DNA of 64,000 nucleotides from Streptomyces ficellus (GTDB lineage: Bacteria; Actinomycetota; Actinomycetes; Streptomycetales; Streptomycetaceae): NCBI RefSeq assembly GCF_009739905.1, contig NZ_CP034279.1, positions 3,906,001 through 3,970,000 of the forward strand, read 5' to 3'. Shown here one piece after another: positions 8,580-17,669 of this stretch. A model generated the notes under the pieces. It was not told the DNA's origin and did not search any database. It saw only the letters and a list, made by a program, of their open reading frames with translations. Made by a program: the position numbers and the translations under genes. Numbering within the stretch: position 1 is the stretch's first letter; the number at the start of each line of letters is the position of its first letter.

Positions 8580-8625
8580 CCACGCCCACAGGCCGCCCAC
8601 TCCTCACAGATCGACAGAGCTGCTC

Positions 8626-9198
8626 ATGATCGAGATCCCGTCCGACCTGAACCCGGACCTCGTCCCCCTCGCGTTCCTCCTGGGCACGTGGGAGGGCGCG
8701 GGCGTCTCCGACTTCCCCGGCGCCGAGAAGTGCAACTTCGGCCAGTCCGTGACCTTCAGCCACGACGGCCGGGACTTCCTCGAGTACACCTCCCACTCCT
8801 GGGTCCTGGACGCCGAGGGCAACAAGGTCAAGCCCCTGGAGTCCGAGAGCGGCTACTGGCGCATCGACAAGGAGCGCAAGGTCGAGATCGTGATGGTGCG
8901 CGACCAGGGCATCGTCGAGGTCTGGTACGGCGAGCTCGCCGACCAGAAGCCGCAGATCGACCTCGCCACGGACGCCGTGGCGCGCACCGCCGCCTCCGGC
9001 CCCTACAGCGGCGGCAAGCGGCTGTACGGCTACGTGAAGGGCGACCTGATGTGGGTCGGCGAGAAGTCGACGCCCGAGGTCCCGCTGCGCCCGTACATGT
9101 CCGCCCACCTGAAGAAGGTCGTCACGCCCGAGCAGGTCGAGGCGTGGGCCAAGGACCTGGGCGACCTGCCGGACGACGGCATCACCTTCTTCAAGTAG
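8626..9198 (+). CDS. Nitrobindin-like heme-binding protein (FABP-like)
   Basis: 190 residues with the family signature GTWEG (about residues 20-24) and a short beta-barrel similar to fatty-acid-binding proteins. Bacterial and mycobacterial members (Rv0813c type) are nitrobindins that bind ferric heme and isomerise peroxynitrite to nitrate. The proximal His is expected near the C-terminus; MSAHLKKV (about residues 160-167) supplies one. Location in the same gene neighbourhood as cysA/sseC/lmeA matches Mycobacterium. ATG 8626 is taken as start, giving MIEIPSDLNPDLVPLAFLLG. Confidence 0.88.
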   Translation: MIEIPSDLNPDLVPLAFLLGTWEGAGVSDFPGAEKCNFGQSVTFSHDGRDFLEYTSHSWVLDAEGNKVKPLESESGYWRIDKERKVEIVMVRDQGIVEVWYGELADQKPQIDLATDAVARTAASGPYSGGKRLYGYVKGDLMWVGEKSTPEVPLRPYMSAHLKKVVTPEQVEAWAKDLGDLPDDGITFFK

Positions 9199-9253
9199 GC
9201 CCTTCTCCCCGCAGCCCTCGGTATCCCCGGTCGGTGCTCCTACACTGGAGCGC

Positions 9254-9757
9254 GTGGTGAGCACCGACTGGAAGAGCGACCTGCGACAGCGCGGCTACCG
9301 GCTGACCCCCCAGCGCCAGCTCGTCCTGGAGGCGGTGGACGTCCTCGGGCACGCGACACCGGACGACATCCTGGTCCAGGTGCGCAAGACCGCCTCCGGC
9401 GTGAACATCTCCACCGTCTACCGGACGCTGGAGCTGCTGGAGGAGCTCGGCCTGGTCAGCCACGCCCACCTCGGGCACGGCGCCCCGACCTACCACCTCG
9501 CGGACCGGCACCACCACCTGCACCTGGTGTGCCGGGACTGCACGGAGGTCATCGAGGCGGACGTCGACGTGGCCGCCGAGTTCACGGCGAAGCTCCGCCG
9601 CACCTTCGGCTTCGACACCGACCTGAAGCACTTCGCGATCTTCGGCCGGTGCGCGGGCTGCACCGACAGGGCCGAGCAGGCCGACGCGGCCGACAAGGCG
9701 GGTCGCGAGAGCCGGACCGGCTCACAGGCGCAGGCTCCGTCCGGCGGCGAGTCGTAG
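9254..9757 (+). CDS. nur: Nur, Fur-family nickel uptake regulator
   Basis: 167 residues. The N-terminal winged helix begins MVSTDWKSDLRQRGYRLTPQRQLVLEAV. The metal-binding part has AHLGHGAPTYHLADRHHHLHLVCRDC, rich in His, and a second CxxC (GRCAGC). In S. coelicolor Nur uses nickel to repress nickel transport and sodF while allowing sodN expression. TACACT ends 7 bases before GTG 9254, so the gene is probably leaderless. The C-terminal tail past CAGC is longer than in S. coelicolor and low-complexity. The nitrobindin gene upstream is separate. Confidence 0.88.
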   Translation: MVSTDWKSDLRQRGYRLTPQRQLVLEAVDVLGHATPDDILVQVRKTASGVNISTVYRTLELLEELGLVSHAHLGHGAPTYHLADRHHHLHLVCRDCTEVIEADVDVAAEFTAKLRRTFGFDTDLKHFAIFGRCAGCTDRAEQADAADKAGRESRTGSQAQAPSGGES

Positions 9758-9766
9758 GCTGATCGC

Positions 9767-10747
9767 ATGCTGCGACAATCACCGACCAGCCCTCTGCTGT
9801 CCCTGCCCGGCGCCGTGCCCGCCGAGGGGCGGGACGAAGGCGTCGCCGCGCACTACGGCGACCTGTTCCGCGAACAGCGCGCCCTCGCCGCCGGCGACGG
9901 CATGGTCGACCTGAGCCACCGCGGTGTCGTCACCGTCACCGGCGACGACCGGCTCGGCTGGCTGCACCTGCTGCTCACGCAAGCCGTGAGCGACCTGCCG
10001 CCCGGCCACGCGACCGACGCGCTGGTCCTCTCCGCGAACGGGCACATCGAGCACGCCCTGTACCTCGTCGACGACGGCGAGACGGTCTGGGCGCACGTCG
10101 AGCCCGGCACGCAGGAGTCGCTGATCGGCTACCTGGAGTCGATGAAGTTCTTCTACCGGGTCGAGGTCGCCGACCGCACGGACGACATCGCCGTCGTGCA
10201 CCTGCCGGCCGGTTCCATCGCCGACGTCCCCGACGGCGTGGCCGTACGGGAGACCTCCCACGGCCGGGACCTGTTCCTGCCGCGTGGCGACCTGGCGGCG
10301 TACGCCGACGCGCACGGGCCGCGCGCCGGGATCCTGGCGTACGAGGCGCTGCGCGTCGAGGCGCACCGGCCCCGGCTCGGTTTCGAGACCGACCACCGCA
10401 CCATCCCGCACGAGATCGGCCTCATCGGCAGCGCGGTCCACCTCCAGAAGGGCTGCTACCGGGGGCAGGAGACCGTGGCCCGTGTCCACAACCTGGGGAA
10501 GCCGCCGCGCCGGCTGGTGTTCCTGCACCTCGACGGCAGCGAGGTCCACCTGCCGCCGCCCGGCACGCCCGTCCGGCTGAAGGCGGACGGCGAGGAGGGC
10601 CGGCAGCTCGGGTTCGTCACCACCTCCGTACGCCACCACGAGCTCGGGCCCATCGCGCTCGCGCTGGTGAAGCGCAACGTGCCGGTGGACGCCGAGCTGC
10701 TGGCGGGCACCACGGCCGCCGCGCAGGAGGTCGTGGTCGAGGCGTAG
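9767..10747 (+). CDS. ygfZ: YgfZ/GcvT-like folate-binding protein
   Basis: 326 residues, GcvT-like fold with the hallmark K-G-C-Y-x-G-Q-E (KGCYRGQE, about residues 229-236). YgfZ proteins use tetrahydrofolate and the motif Cys in repair or assembly of certain iron-sulfur clusters. The gene starts 9 bases after nur, but TAGGCT ends 6 bases before ATG 9767, so it may have its own leaderless transcript. Confidence 0.88.
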   Translation: MLRQSPTSPLLSLPGAVPAEGRDEGVAAHYGDLFREQRALAAGDGMVDLSHRGVVTVTGDDRLGWLHLLLTQAVSDLPPGHATDALVLSANGHIEHALYLVDDGETVWAHVEPGTQESLIGYLESMKFFYRVEVADRTDDIAVVHLPAGSIADVPDGVAVRETSHGRDLFLPRGDLAAYADAHGPRAGILAYEALRVEAHRPRLGFETDHRTIPHEIGLIGSAVHLQKGCYRGQETVARVHNLGKPPRRLVFLHLDGSEVHLPPPGTPVRLKADGEEGRQLGFVTTSVRHHELGPIALALVKRNVPVDAELLAGTTAAAQEVVVEA

Positions 10748-10766
10748 ACGGCCGGCCGGAGCCGTG

Positions 10767-10795
10767 GACGGCCGCCCGGGCCGTGGACGGCCGTC
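10767..10795. terminator. Inverted repeat between convergent ygfZ and dtd
   Basis: GACGGCCG (10767-10774) and CGGCCGTC (10788-10795) form an 8-bp stem, overlapping the dtd stop codon. It is embedded in a run of three imperfect CGTGGACGGCC repeats. Its convergent position fits a bidirectional terminator. Confidence 0.4.
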
Positions 10796-11219
10796 AGACG
10801 TCGATGACGATCGTGAACGGGCCGTGGTTCGTGAGCGAGACCCGCATGTCCGCTCCGAACCGGCCCGTCTCCACCGTGGCCCCCAGCTCCCGCAGCCGCG
10901 CCACCACCTCGTCGACCAGCGGCTCGGCGACCTCGCCGGGCGCCGCCGCGTTCCAGGTGGGCCGCCGGCCCTTGCGGGCGTCCCCGTAGAGGGTGAACTG
11001 CGAGATCACCAGCAAGGGCGCATTGACGTCCGAGCAGGACTTCTCGCCGTCCAGGATCCGCACCGACCACAGCTTCCGGGCCAGCTGCGCCGCCTTCTCC
11101 GGCGTGTCGTCGTGGGTGACGCCCACCAGCACGCACAATCCCTCGCCGACGACTTCCCCGACGGTCTCACCGGCGACGACGACCTTCGCCCCGTCGACCC
11201 TCTGTACCACTGCACGCAT
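10794..11219 (-). CDS. dtd: D-aminoacyl-tRNA deacylase
   Basis: 141 residues, full length for the DTD family. It hydrolyses D-amino acids from mischarged tRNAs. Both signature loops are present: SQFTLYGD with the catalytic Thr, and NHGPFT, the Gly-Pro loop usually written NxGPVT (here Val is replaced by Phe). It starts [13 protein letters not shown]. On the minus strand TAGGTT ends 7 bases before ATG 11219, so it is likely leaderless. It is convergent with ygfZ. Confidence 0.95.
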   Translation of the reverse strand: MRAVVQRVDGAKVVVAGETVGEVVGEGLCVLVGVTHDDTPEKAAQLARKLWSVRILDGEKSCSDVNAPLLVISQFTLYGDARKGRRPTWNAAAPGEVAEPLVDEVVARLRELGATVETGRFGADMRVSLTNHGPFTIVIDV

Positions 11220-11333
11220 ACAGACCAACCTATCCGCGTCCGAACGGGTGCAGGCGCCTGCATCGACACTGGCACAAATGGCACCATGCCTCTCAGGCGG
11301 TGCGTTCCGCACCGGTCGAGGGGACGGATTCCT

Positions 11334-11948
11334 ATGAGTACACCTGGCGCCGGGCAGACGCCACATCCCGTACCGATGACATGTGCCGGTGGCAGAGGAG
11401 CGCTGCGGCCTCCGGCCCAGCGGACCGCTGACGCCGTCCTGCCGGAGGCACAGGCGCACGACGTGAGGGCCATGCGGCTGCCGGAGCTGCGGACCCTGCG
11501 CCGCGACTCGCACGGCGACGAGGCTGACCTGAGCTACGTACGAAGGCTGCTCCAGGGCCGGATCGACATCCTGCGCGCGGAGCTCGGGCGGCGCGGCGGC
11601 CCCGACGAGCCGGTCGTCGACGGGGTCCCGGTGGTGGACCGGCTGTCGGAGATCCTCGCGGACACCCCGTCCCGGCACCGCTCGTCGGCCCGGCACGTGA
11701 CCCTCGGCACCCCGCGCGGCGAGGAGTACCGGCGGCTGGCCGCCGAGATGCTCGCGGAGGTGGAGCTGTCGGACCTGACCGCCCGAACGGACGAAGAGCT
11801 CCACGCGGCCATGGGACGGCTCGCACGCTACGAACAGCAGGTCTCCCGCCGCCGGCAGCAGCTCCAGCGGACGGCCGACGATTGCAGTGCCGAGATCGCC
11901 CGCAGGTACCGTGAAGGCGAAGCACAAGTAGACGACCTGCTCCGCTGA
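11334..11948 (+). CDS. rsiG: RsiG, c-di-GMP-dependent anti-sigma factor for WhiG
   Basis: 204 residues from ATG 11334, which follows GAGGGGACGG. The two helices of the antiparallel coiled coil each carry the RsiG c-di-GMP signature E-x3-S-x2-R-x3-Q-x3-D without deviation: [16 protein letters not shown] (about residues 63-78) and [16 protein letters not shown] (about 165-180). In S. venezuelae RsiG holds the sporulation sigma factor WhiG inactive when loaded with c-di-GMP. The region before residue 55 is poorly structured, so a later start is possible. It is not next to whiG here, which is normal for this gene. Presence of this switch implies a differentiating, spore-forming host. Confidence 0.92.
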   Translation: MSTPGAGQTPHPVPMTCAGGRGALRPPAQRTADAVLPEAQAHDVRAMRLPELRTLRRDSHGDEADLSYVRRLLQGRIDILRAELGRRGGPDEPVVDGVPVVDRLSEILADTPSRHRSSARHVTLGTPRGEEYRRLAAEMLAEVELSDLTARTDEELHAAMGRLARYEQQVSRRRQQLQRTADDCSAEIARRYREGEAQVDDLLR

Positions 11949-11989
11949 GCATCCGGGAGACAGGTCACCGTCCCGGAAGGCCGGCCGTC

Positions 11990-12952
11990 ATGACCTCCTC
12001 CGCCACCGCCGTCATACCCCCGGTCCTCGCCGAAGTCGTCCGTTCGGGCTTCGTCGAGGGCCACCACCGGGGGTCGCTGGTCATCCTGGCCGCGGACGGC
12101 ACCGTCGAGATGTCGGCCGGTGACCCGTCGGCCCCGGTCTTCCCGCGCTCGTCCAACAAGCCCATGCAGGCCGCGGCCCTGCTGCGGGCCGGCCTGGACC
12201 TGTCGGGGGAGCGGCTGGCGCTGGCCGCCGCGAGCCACTCCGGCGAGCCGTTCCACCTCGACCTCGCCCGCAAGATGCTCGCCGAGCACGGCTTCACCGA
12301 GGCCGACCTCCAGACCCCGCCCGACCTCCCGCTGGACCCGGTGGAGGCGGAGGCGTACCTGGCCGCCGGCCGCGTCCGGGAGCGGATCACCATGAACTGC
12401 TCGGGCAAGCACGCGGCGATGCTGGCCGCCTGCGCGGTGAACGGCTGGGACCCGGCCACCTACCTGGACCCGCGCCACCCCCTCCAGGAGCTGATCCTCG
12501 ACGAGGTGCGGGCGGCGTCCGGCGAGGGCGTGCCCGCGGTCGGCACCGACGGGTGCGGTGCGCCGCTGATGGCCATCAGCCTGGTGGGCCTGGCCCGCGC
12601 CTTCCGCTCGTACGTGCTCGCCGAGCCGGGGACGCCGCAGCGGCGGGTCGCCGACGCGATGCGCGCCCACCCCGAGTACGTGGCGGGGACGCGGCGCCCG
12701 GACACCTGGCTGATGCGTGAGGTGCCGGGGACGCTGTCGAAGATGGGCGCCGAGGCGGTGCAGGCGGTCGCGCTGGCGGACGGCCGGGCCCTCGCGTTCA
12801 AGATCGACGACGGTTCCGGGCGGGCCCTGGGGCCGGTGCTGGCCCGGGCGCTGCGCATGCTGGACGTCGACGCGCCGGTGGTCGGCCGGATCGCGGACGT
12901 GCCGCTGCTGGGCGGCGGCGAGCGGGTGGGCGAGATCCGGGCCGCGTTCTGA
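11990..12952 (+). CDS. L-asparaginase II family protein
   Basis: 320 residues of the COG4448/asparaginase-II type seen in actinobacteria and rhizobia, unrelated in sequence to E. coli AnsB. Landmarks are PVFPRSSNKPMQA near residue 47, the Thr/Cys-rich MNCSGKHAAML (about 133) and VGTDGCGAPLMAIS (about 180), with Ser and Lys residues considered catalytic in this class. It converts asparagine to aspartate and ammonia. It starts 41 bases after rsiG. A GlnR-regulated nitrogen role would make sense but no GlnR site was identified next to it. Confidence 0.85.
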   Translation: MTSSATAVIPPVLAEVVRSGFVEGHHRGSLVILAADGTVEMSAGDPSAPVFPRSSNKPMQAAALLRAGLDLSGERLALAAASHSGEPFHLDLARKMLAEHGFTEADLQTPPDLPLDPVEAEAYLAAGRVRERITMNCSGKHAAMLAACAVNGWDPATYLDPRHPLQELILDEVRAASGEGVPAVGTDGCGAPLMAISLVGLARAFRSYVLAEPGTPQRRVADAMRAHPEYVAGTRRPDTWLMREVPGTLSKMGAEAVQAVALADGRALAFKIDDGSGRALGPVLARALRMLDVDAPVVGRIADVPLLGGGERVGEIRAAF

Positions 12953-13060
12953 CGGAGGAGGCCGGGCGCTCCCGCGGGGCACCGCGGCATGCCGGGCCAC
13001 GGAGGGGCGCCGCGGAAAACGGGGTGCGGGTGCGGGAGACGGGCCCCTAGCGTGACGCCC

Positions 13061-14302
13061 ATGAGCGTCGACGTCCGCACGGTGACCGAGTCCGAGTTGG
13101 CCGACTGGCTGCGCGCCCGCCGCACCGGGTTCCTGGAGCCGCCCGTCGTGCCGGACGACGAGGTCGCCGAATGGCGGGCGCACATCGACCTCGCCCGTAC
13201 CCGGGGGGCGTTCGACGAGGGGCGCTGCGTCGCCACGTACCGCTCGTTCCCGCAGGAGCTGACCGTCCCCGGGGGCGCGCGGGTCGCCGCGAACGGGGTG
13301 ACCAGTGTGACCGTCTCGCCGACGCACCGGCGGCGCGGGCTGCTCAGCCGCATGATCGGGGCGGACCTCGCGGTGGCGAAGGAGCGCGGCGACGCGGTGG
13401 CGACGCTGATCGCCGCCGAGTACCCGATCTACGGGCGGTACGGGTTCGGCCCGGCCACCTGGACCACGGAGTGGACCGTCGACGTACGGCGGGCCGGTCT
13501 CGACCCGCGCTGGTCCGGCCCGGACGACGGCGGCAGGGTCGACCTGGTCGCGGTGGAGGAGATACGCAAGCTCGGCCCGGCTCTCCACGACCGGCTCCGG
13601 GCCGGACGGCACGGTGTGGTCAGCCGGGGCCGGCGCACCTGGGACGTCAGCACGGGCGCGCTGCGCCTGCCGGGCCGGCCGTGGACGGAGCCCTTCTACG
13701 CGACGTACCGCTCGGCGGCGGGGGACGTCGAGGGGTACATCGGCTACACCACCGACGAGACGTGGGAGCACAAGCAGCCGCTGTGCGGGGCGACCGTCCG
13801 CGACCTGATCGCCCTCACCCCGGCCGCCGAGCGCGCGCTGTGGCACTTCGTCTGCTCCATCGACTGGATGACCAAGGTGACCAGCGGTTTCCGCGCCCCG
13901 GACGACCTGCTGCCGCTGCTGCTGCCCGACCCGCGGGCGGCGCGCGTCACCACGCACGCCGACTTCCTGTGGGTGCGGATCCTCGACGTCGTGGGCGCCC
14001 TCGAGGCGCGTACGTACGCGGGGTCCGGCGCCCTCGTGCTGGAGCTGCGCGACCCGGCGGGCCTGGCGGGCGGCCGCTTCCGGCTGGACGCCTCGCCGCA
14101 GGGCGCCTCCTGCGCGCCGACCACGGCGGCGCCGGACCTGGTCATGGACGTGGCGGAGCTGGGGACGCTGTACCTGGGCGACGAGTCGGCGGTACGGCTC
14201 GCGGCCCTGGGGCGCGTGGAGGAGACGACCCCGGGCGCGGCCGCCACCGCGGACGCGCTCCTGCGCACCCCGCGCCGGCCGTGGTGCCCGGACGTGTTCT
14301 AG
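13061..14302 (+). CDS. Eis-like GNAT acetyltransferase
   Basis: 413 residues with the tripartite Eis layout: a GNAT domain with the acetyl-CoA loop [15 protein letters not shown] (about residues 85-100), a second GNAT-like domain, and a C-terminal SCP2-like domain ([30 protein letters not shown]). The protein ends in a carboxylate (WCPDVF), as Eis enzymes do, where it helps catalysis. Eis enzymes acetylate amines including aminoglycosides at several positions; the natural substrate is unknown. TAGCGT ends 7 bases before ATG 13061, so it looks leaderless. Confidence 0.88.
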   Translation: MSVDVRTVTESELADWLRARRTGFLEPPVVPDDEVAEWRAHIDLARTRGAFDEGRCVATYRSFPQELTVPGGARVAANGVTSVTVSPTHRRRGLLSRMIGADLAVAKERGDAVATLIAAEYPIYGRYGFGPATWTTEWTVDVRRAGLDPRWSGPDDGGRVDLVAVEEIRKLGPALHDRLRAGRHGVVSRGRRTWDVSTGALRLPGRPWTEPFYATYRSAAGDVEGYIGYTTDETWEHKQPLCGATVRDLIALTPAAERALWHFVCSIDWMTKVTSGFRAPDDLLPLLLPDPRAARVTTHADFLWVRILDVVGALEARTYAGSGALVLELRDPAGLAGGRFRLDASPQGASCAPTTAAPDLVMDVAELGTLYLGDESAVRLAALGRVEETTPGAAATADALLRTPRRPWCPDVF

Positions 14303-14355
14303 GGCGGTGTGCCGGGGCGGTCGTGGGGAGTGGTGCTTAAGGGGGCTGTCCGGAC

Positions 14356-14913
14356 GTGCCGGGATCTGGCACCCTCGTCCTACCCCTGGCCCCCGACCCC
14401 CTGGCGGCAGACGTGTACGACGACCTGATCGACGTCATCGGCGGCACCGAGCACGTCCTGTTCGGCTTCGACGGACCCCTGTGCCGGTTGCGGGCCTCGT
14501 CGGCCGCGTGGCCCACGCCCTACGCCGACCCGCTGGTGCGGACCCTGGCCGCGGTGGGGACGGGGCTCGCCGTGGTGGGGGACACGCCCCCGGCCGCGGT
14601 GCGGGCGTACCTCACCGGGCGGGGGCTGACCGGCTGCTTCGGGCGGCACGTGTACGGCGGCGTGCCGGACGCGGTGACCGCGCTGGGCGCGCGGCCGGAG
14701 ACGTCCCTGATGATCGGCGCCACGCCCGAGGAGCTGGTGGCCGCGCGGGACGCGGGTGTGCCCTTCCTCGGCCACGGCCGCGACGAGCGGCACGCCGCGC
14801 TGCTGCGCCGGGCCGGGGCGAGGTGGGCGGTGCCGTCGCTGGAGCCGGTGCTCGACGCAGTCCGCGCGGCGGCCCGGCTCTCAGCGCGTACGGAGACGGA
14901 ACAGCGCTCCTGA
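14356..14913 (+). CDS. HAD-family protein lacking the motif I nucleophile
   Basis: 185 residues from GTG 14356. It has the HAD phosphatase outline: motif I region HVLFGFDGPLCRL, a middle cap-like part, and later TSLMIGATPEELVAARDAGVPFLG equivalent to motifs III/IV. In active HADs motif I reads DxDG with the first Asp as nucleophile. Here that position is Gly (FGFDG), so the enzyme may be inactive or regulatory. The bases are unambiguous (TTC GGC TTC GAC GGA). The 3' end overlaps the convergent permease gene by 33 bases. Confidence 0.7.
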   Translation: MPGSGTLVLPLAPDPLAADVYDDLIDVIGGTEHVLFGFDGPLCRLRASSAAWPTPYADPLVRTLAAVGTGLAVVGDTPPAAVRAYLTGRGLTGCFGRHVYGGVPDAVTALGARPETSLMIGATPEELVAARDAGVPFLGHGRDERHAALLRRAGARWAVPSLEPVLDAVRAAARLSARTETEQRS

Positions 14914-15636
14914 CAGGCCCACCGCGAGCGCGATGAGCCCGGCGCACCAGGCGAGTGCGAGCGCGGGGGCGGTGCCGACCGGCTGGTCGAGGAGGAGGCC
15001 CCGGAGCGATTCGATCACCGGGGTGACCGGCTGGTGGTCGGCGAAGCCGTGCAGCCAGGTCGGCATGGTGTCGATGGGGACGAAGGCGCTGCTGGGGTAG
15101 GGCAGGAACATCATGAAGAAGGTGAAGCCGCTCGCGGCCTCCGGGGTGCGGGCGAGCAGGCCGACCGCCGCCGAGAGCCAGGAGATGGCGAGGACGAAGG
15201 CGAGCAGGATGCCGAGGGCGGCGAGCCAGCCGGTGGCGGAGGCGGCGGGGCGGAAGCCGATGAGGAAGGCGACGCCGAGGACGAGGGCCGTCGACAGCAG
15301 GTTGCGGGCGGTGCTCGCGACGACGTGCGAGGCGAGGATCGGGGTCGCGCCGACGTCGAGGGAGCGGAAGCGGTCGACGATGCCTTCCTTCATGTCCTCG
15401 CTGACGCGGACGGCGGTGGTCGAGGAGCCGAAGCCGGCGCAGAGCAGGAGGACGCCGGGGACGACGTACGTCACGTACTGCGTGCCGGTGTCGATCGCGC
15501 CGCCGAAGAAGTAGACGAAGATCAGCATCAGCATGACCGGCAGGGCCAGTGCGGTGATGACGGCGTCGACGTTGCGGCGGCTGAGGCGGATGCCGCGGCC
15601 GGTGAGGGTGAGCGCGTGGGTGAGGGTGTCAGACAT
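14881..15636 (-). CDS. ABC-2 type export permease
   Basis: 251 residues, six predicted membrane helices, of the DrrB/ABC-2 family. The stretch RLSRRNVDAVITALALPVMLMLIFVYFFGGAID is typical of the first cytoplasmic helix and TM1 of these permeases (positions about 18-50). The gene overlaps the ATPase gene by 8 bases, so the two are translationally coupled. Together they form a small-molecule or drug exporter. It is under the probable control of the divergent TetR gene. Confidence 0.88.
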   Translation of the reverse strand: MSDTLTHALTLTGRGIRLSRRNVDAVITALALPVMLMLIFVYFFGGAIDTGTQYVTYVVPGVLLLCAGFGSSTTAVRVSEDMKEGIVDRFRSLDVGATPILASHVVASTARNLLSTALVLGVAFLIGFRPAASATGWLAALGILLAFVLAISWLSAAVGLLARTPEAASGFTFFMMFLPYPSSAFVPIDTMPTWLHGFADHQPVTPVIESLRGLLLDQPVGTAPALALAWCAGLIALAVGLSGALFRLRTR

Positions 15637-16582
15637 GGGCCGGCTCCTTGGCCGTCAGGGCGAGGAAGACGTCGTCGAGCGTGGCGCTGTGCACGCTGAG
15701 GCGGGCGATGTCGGTCCGGTGCGGGTCGAGTTCGTCGAGGAGGGCGCGTACGTGGGCGGCGGTGCCGTCCGTGGGGATGCCGAGGGTGAGGGCGTCCGGG
15801 TCGTGGTGGACGGCGCGGGGGCTCAGGCGGAGGTAGGCGTGCTCGTCCGTGGTGACGAGGTCCAGGCGGTGGCCCCCGACGCGGGACTTGAGCTCGTCGG
15901 CGGTGCCCTCGGCGACGAGCCGTCCGGCGTTGATCACGCCGATCCGGTCGGCCAGCCGGTCGGCCTCCTCCAGGTACTGGGTGGTGAGCAGGACCGTCGC
16001 GCCGCGTGCGGCGACCTCGGCGACCACGTCCCACAACTCGCGGCGGCTGCGCGGGTCGAGGCCGGTGGTCGGCTCGTCGAGGAAGACCACCTCGGGGTCG
16101 CCGACCAGCCCGGCGGCGAGGTCGAGGCGGCGTCGCATGCCGCCGGAGTAGGTGCCGGCGAGGCGGTGGCGGGCGTCGGTGAGGGAGAAGCGCTCGAGGA
16201 GTTCACCGGCGCGGCGGGCGGCGGCCGCGCGGGAGAGGCCTGACAGCCGGGCCATCATGCGCAGGTTCTCCTCGCCGGTCTGCATGGCGTCCACGGCCGC
16301 GAACTGCCCGGTCAGGCTGATGGCCCGGCGTACCCGGGCGCGGTCGGCGGCCACGTCGTACCCGGCGACCCGGGCCCGGCCGGCGTCGGCGCGGGTGAGC
16401 GTGGCGAGGATGCGGACGGTGGTGGTCTTGCCGGCTCCGTTGGGGCCCAGCAGGGCGTGGACGGTGCCGCGTCCGACGCGGAGGTCGATGCCGTCGAGAA
16501 CGGTGACGTCGCCGTAGGACTTGCGGAGGCCGGTGGCCTCGATGGCCGGTTCCGGGGTTGGTGTGGCGTGGGCGCCGCTCAT
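15629..16582 (-). CDS. ABC exporter ATPase, DrrA type
   Basis: 317 residues. Walker A GPNGAGKTTT, Q-loop region, signature YSGGMRRRLDLA, Walker B VVFLDEPTTGLD and the switch His in LLTTQYLEEADRL are all present, so it should be active. The C-terminal extension of about 80 residues is the DrrA-type regulatory domain, ending in HSATLDDVFLALT. It energises the permease encoded just downstream. Start ATG 16582 is followed upstream by the shared operator region with the TetR gene. Confidence 0.92.
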   Translation of the reverse strand: MSGAHATPTPEPAIEATGLRKSYGDVTVLDGIDLRVGRGTVHALLGPNGAGKTTTVRILATLTRADAGRARVAGYDVAADRARVRRAISLTGQFAAVDAMQTGEENLRMMARLSGLSRAAAARRAGELLERFSLTDARHRLAGTYSGGMRRRLDLAAGLVGDPEVVFLDEPTTGLDPRSRRELWDVVAEVAARGATVLLTTQYLEEADRLADRIGVINAGRLVAEGTADELKSRVGGHRLDLVTTDEHAYLRLSPRAVHHDPDALTLGIPTDGTAAHVRALLDELDPHRTDIARLSVHSATLDDVFLALTAKEPAHV

Positions 16583-16627
16583 GGTGTTCCCCCTTCCGCG
16601 TGCTTCCGGTGAAGGTCACACGCGCTC

Positions 16628-16682
16628 CTATTACTGCGTATGGCATACGCGTTATTGCGTAAGAGTTACGCATTACTAGGAT
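16628..16682. promoter_or_regulatory. Divergent promoters with two tandem TetR operators
   Basis: Two palindromes share a half-site: GCGTAT-GGC-ATACGC (16636-16650) and TGCGTAA-GAG-TTACGCA (16656-16672). Their centres are 21 bp apart, two helical turns. TTGCGT (16655-16660), a 16-base spacer and TAGGAT (16677-16682) make a good promoter for the tetR gene with the second operator between the boxes. On the other strand TAATAG (complement of 16628-16633) is a candidate -10 for the exporter genes, next to the first operator. Confidence 0.75.
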
Positions 16683-16708
16683 GGCGTCAAGCAGAAGGAG
16701 GCCGGGGG

Positions 16709-17455
16709 ATGGACGACACGGACGGTACGGGGCTGCCGCCGAGCATCGAGGCCGCCTGGGGCCTGCGCGAACGGCCCGGCAAGGGGCCGAGGCCGGGGCT
16801 GAGCATCGACCGGATCGTCGGCGCGGCGGTCGACGTCGCGGGCGCCGAGGGGCTCGCGGCCGTCTCCATGGGCCGCGTCGCCAAGGAACTCGGCGCCTCG
16901 ACGATGTCCCTGTACCGGTACGTCGCCGCCAAGGACGAGCTGTACCTCCTGATGGTGGACCGCGCCGTCGGCCCGCCGCCCCCGCCGCCCGCCCCCGGCA
17001 CCGGCTGGCGCGAGGCGCTCACGGACTGGGCCTGGGCCCAGCGCGCCGCGCTCCGGCGCAACCTGTGGGCGCTGCGCGTCCCCATCACCGGACCGCCCAT
17101 GACCCCGAACTCGGTGGCCTGGTGGGAGTGGGGGATGGTCGCCCTCGAGAACACCGGGCTCGACGAAGGTACGAAGATCTCGGTGATCGTGCTGGTCGGC
17201 GGCTACGTCCGCAGCGAGGCCGCACTCATGGCCGACATCGACGCCGCCATCCGCGCCACCGGCGACACGCCCCAGCAGGTCATGGCCCGCTACGGCCGCA
17301 CGCTCCGCCGGCTGGCCGACCCCGACCGCTACCCGGCCGTCGCCCGCATGCTGGCAGCTGGCGTCCTGGACGAACCGGACACCCCCGACTACGAGTTCCG
17401 CTTCGGCCTGGAGCGGGTCCTGGACGGCGTGGGTCTGCTTATCGCGGGGGAGTGA
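16709..17455 (+). CDS. TetR-family repressor of the adjacent ABC exporter
   Basis: 248 residues. The helix-turn-helix covers about residues 33-80 (IDRIVGAAVDVAGAEGLAAVSM, then ELGASTMSLYRYVAAKDELYLLM), followed by a C-terminal ligand domain of the TetR_C class containing a Pro run near residue 90. ATG 16709 follows AAGGAGG. The divergent arrangement with an ABC exporter and tandem operators in between is the standard layout for a drug-responsive repressor that controls both itself and the pump. Confidence 0.88.
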   Translation: MDDTDGTGLPPSIEAAWGLRERPGKGPRPGLSIDRIVGAAVDVAGAEGLAAVSMGRVAKELGASTMSLYRYVAAKDELYLLMVDRAVGPPPPPPAPGTGWREALTDWAWAQRAALRRNLWALRVPITGPPMTPNSVAWWEWGMVALENTGLDEGTKISVIVLVGGYVRSEAALMADIDAAIRATGDTPQQVMARYGRTLRRLADPDRYPAVARMLAAGVLDEPDTPDYEFRFGLERVLDGVGLLIAGE

Positions 17456-17669
17456 GGTGGGGGTCGGGGGTGGTGGCCCGGAGGATGCCCCCGGCCGGGG
17501 CGGCCTGACCGGGGCGGTGGCCCGACCCAGCGGGCGAGCGCTGCCCGGGTGCGCGGGCCCGCCCTGACACGAGGGCCCAACCGGTCGGTGGGCGGGCGCC
17601 CTGGCGCGAGGGGCGACCGCGCGAGTGGCGGACGCGGCGGCCGTGTCCGTCGGCGGCGGAGCTAGCCGG

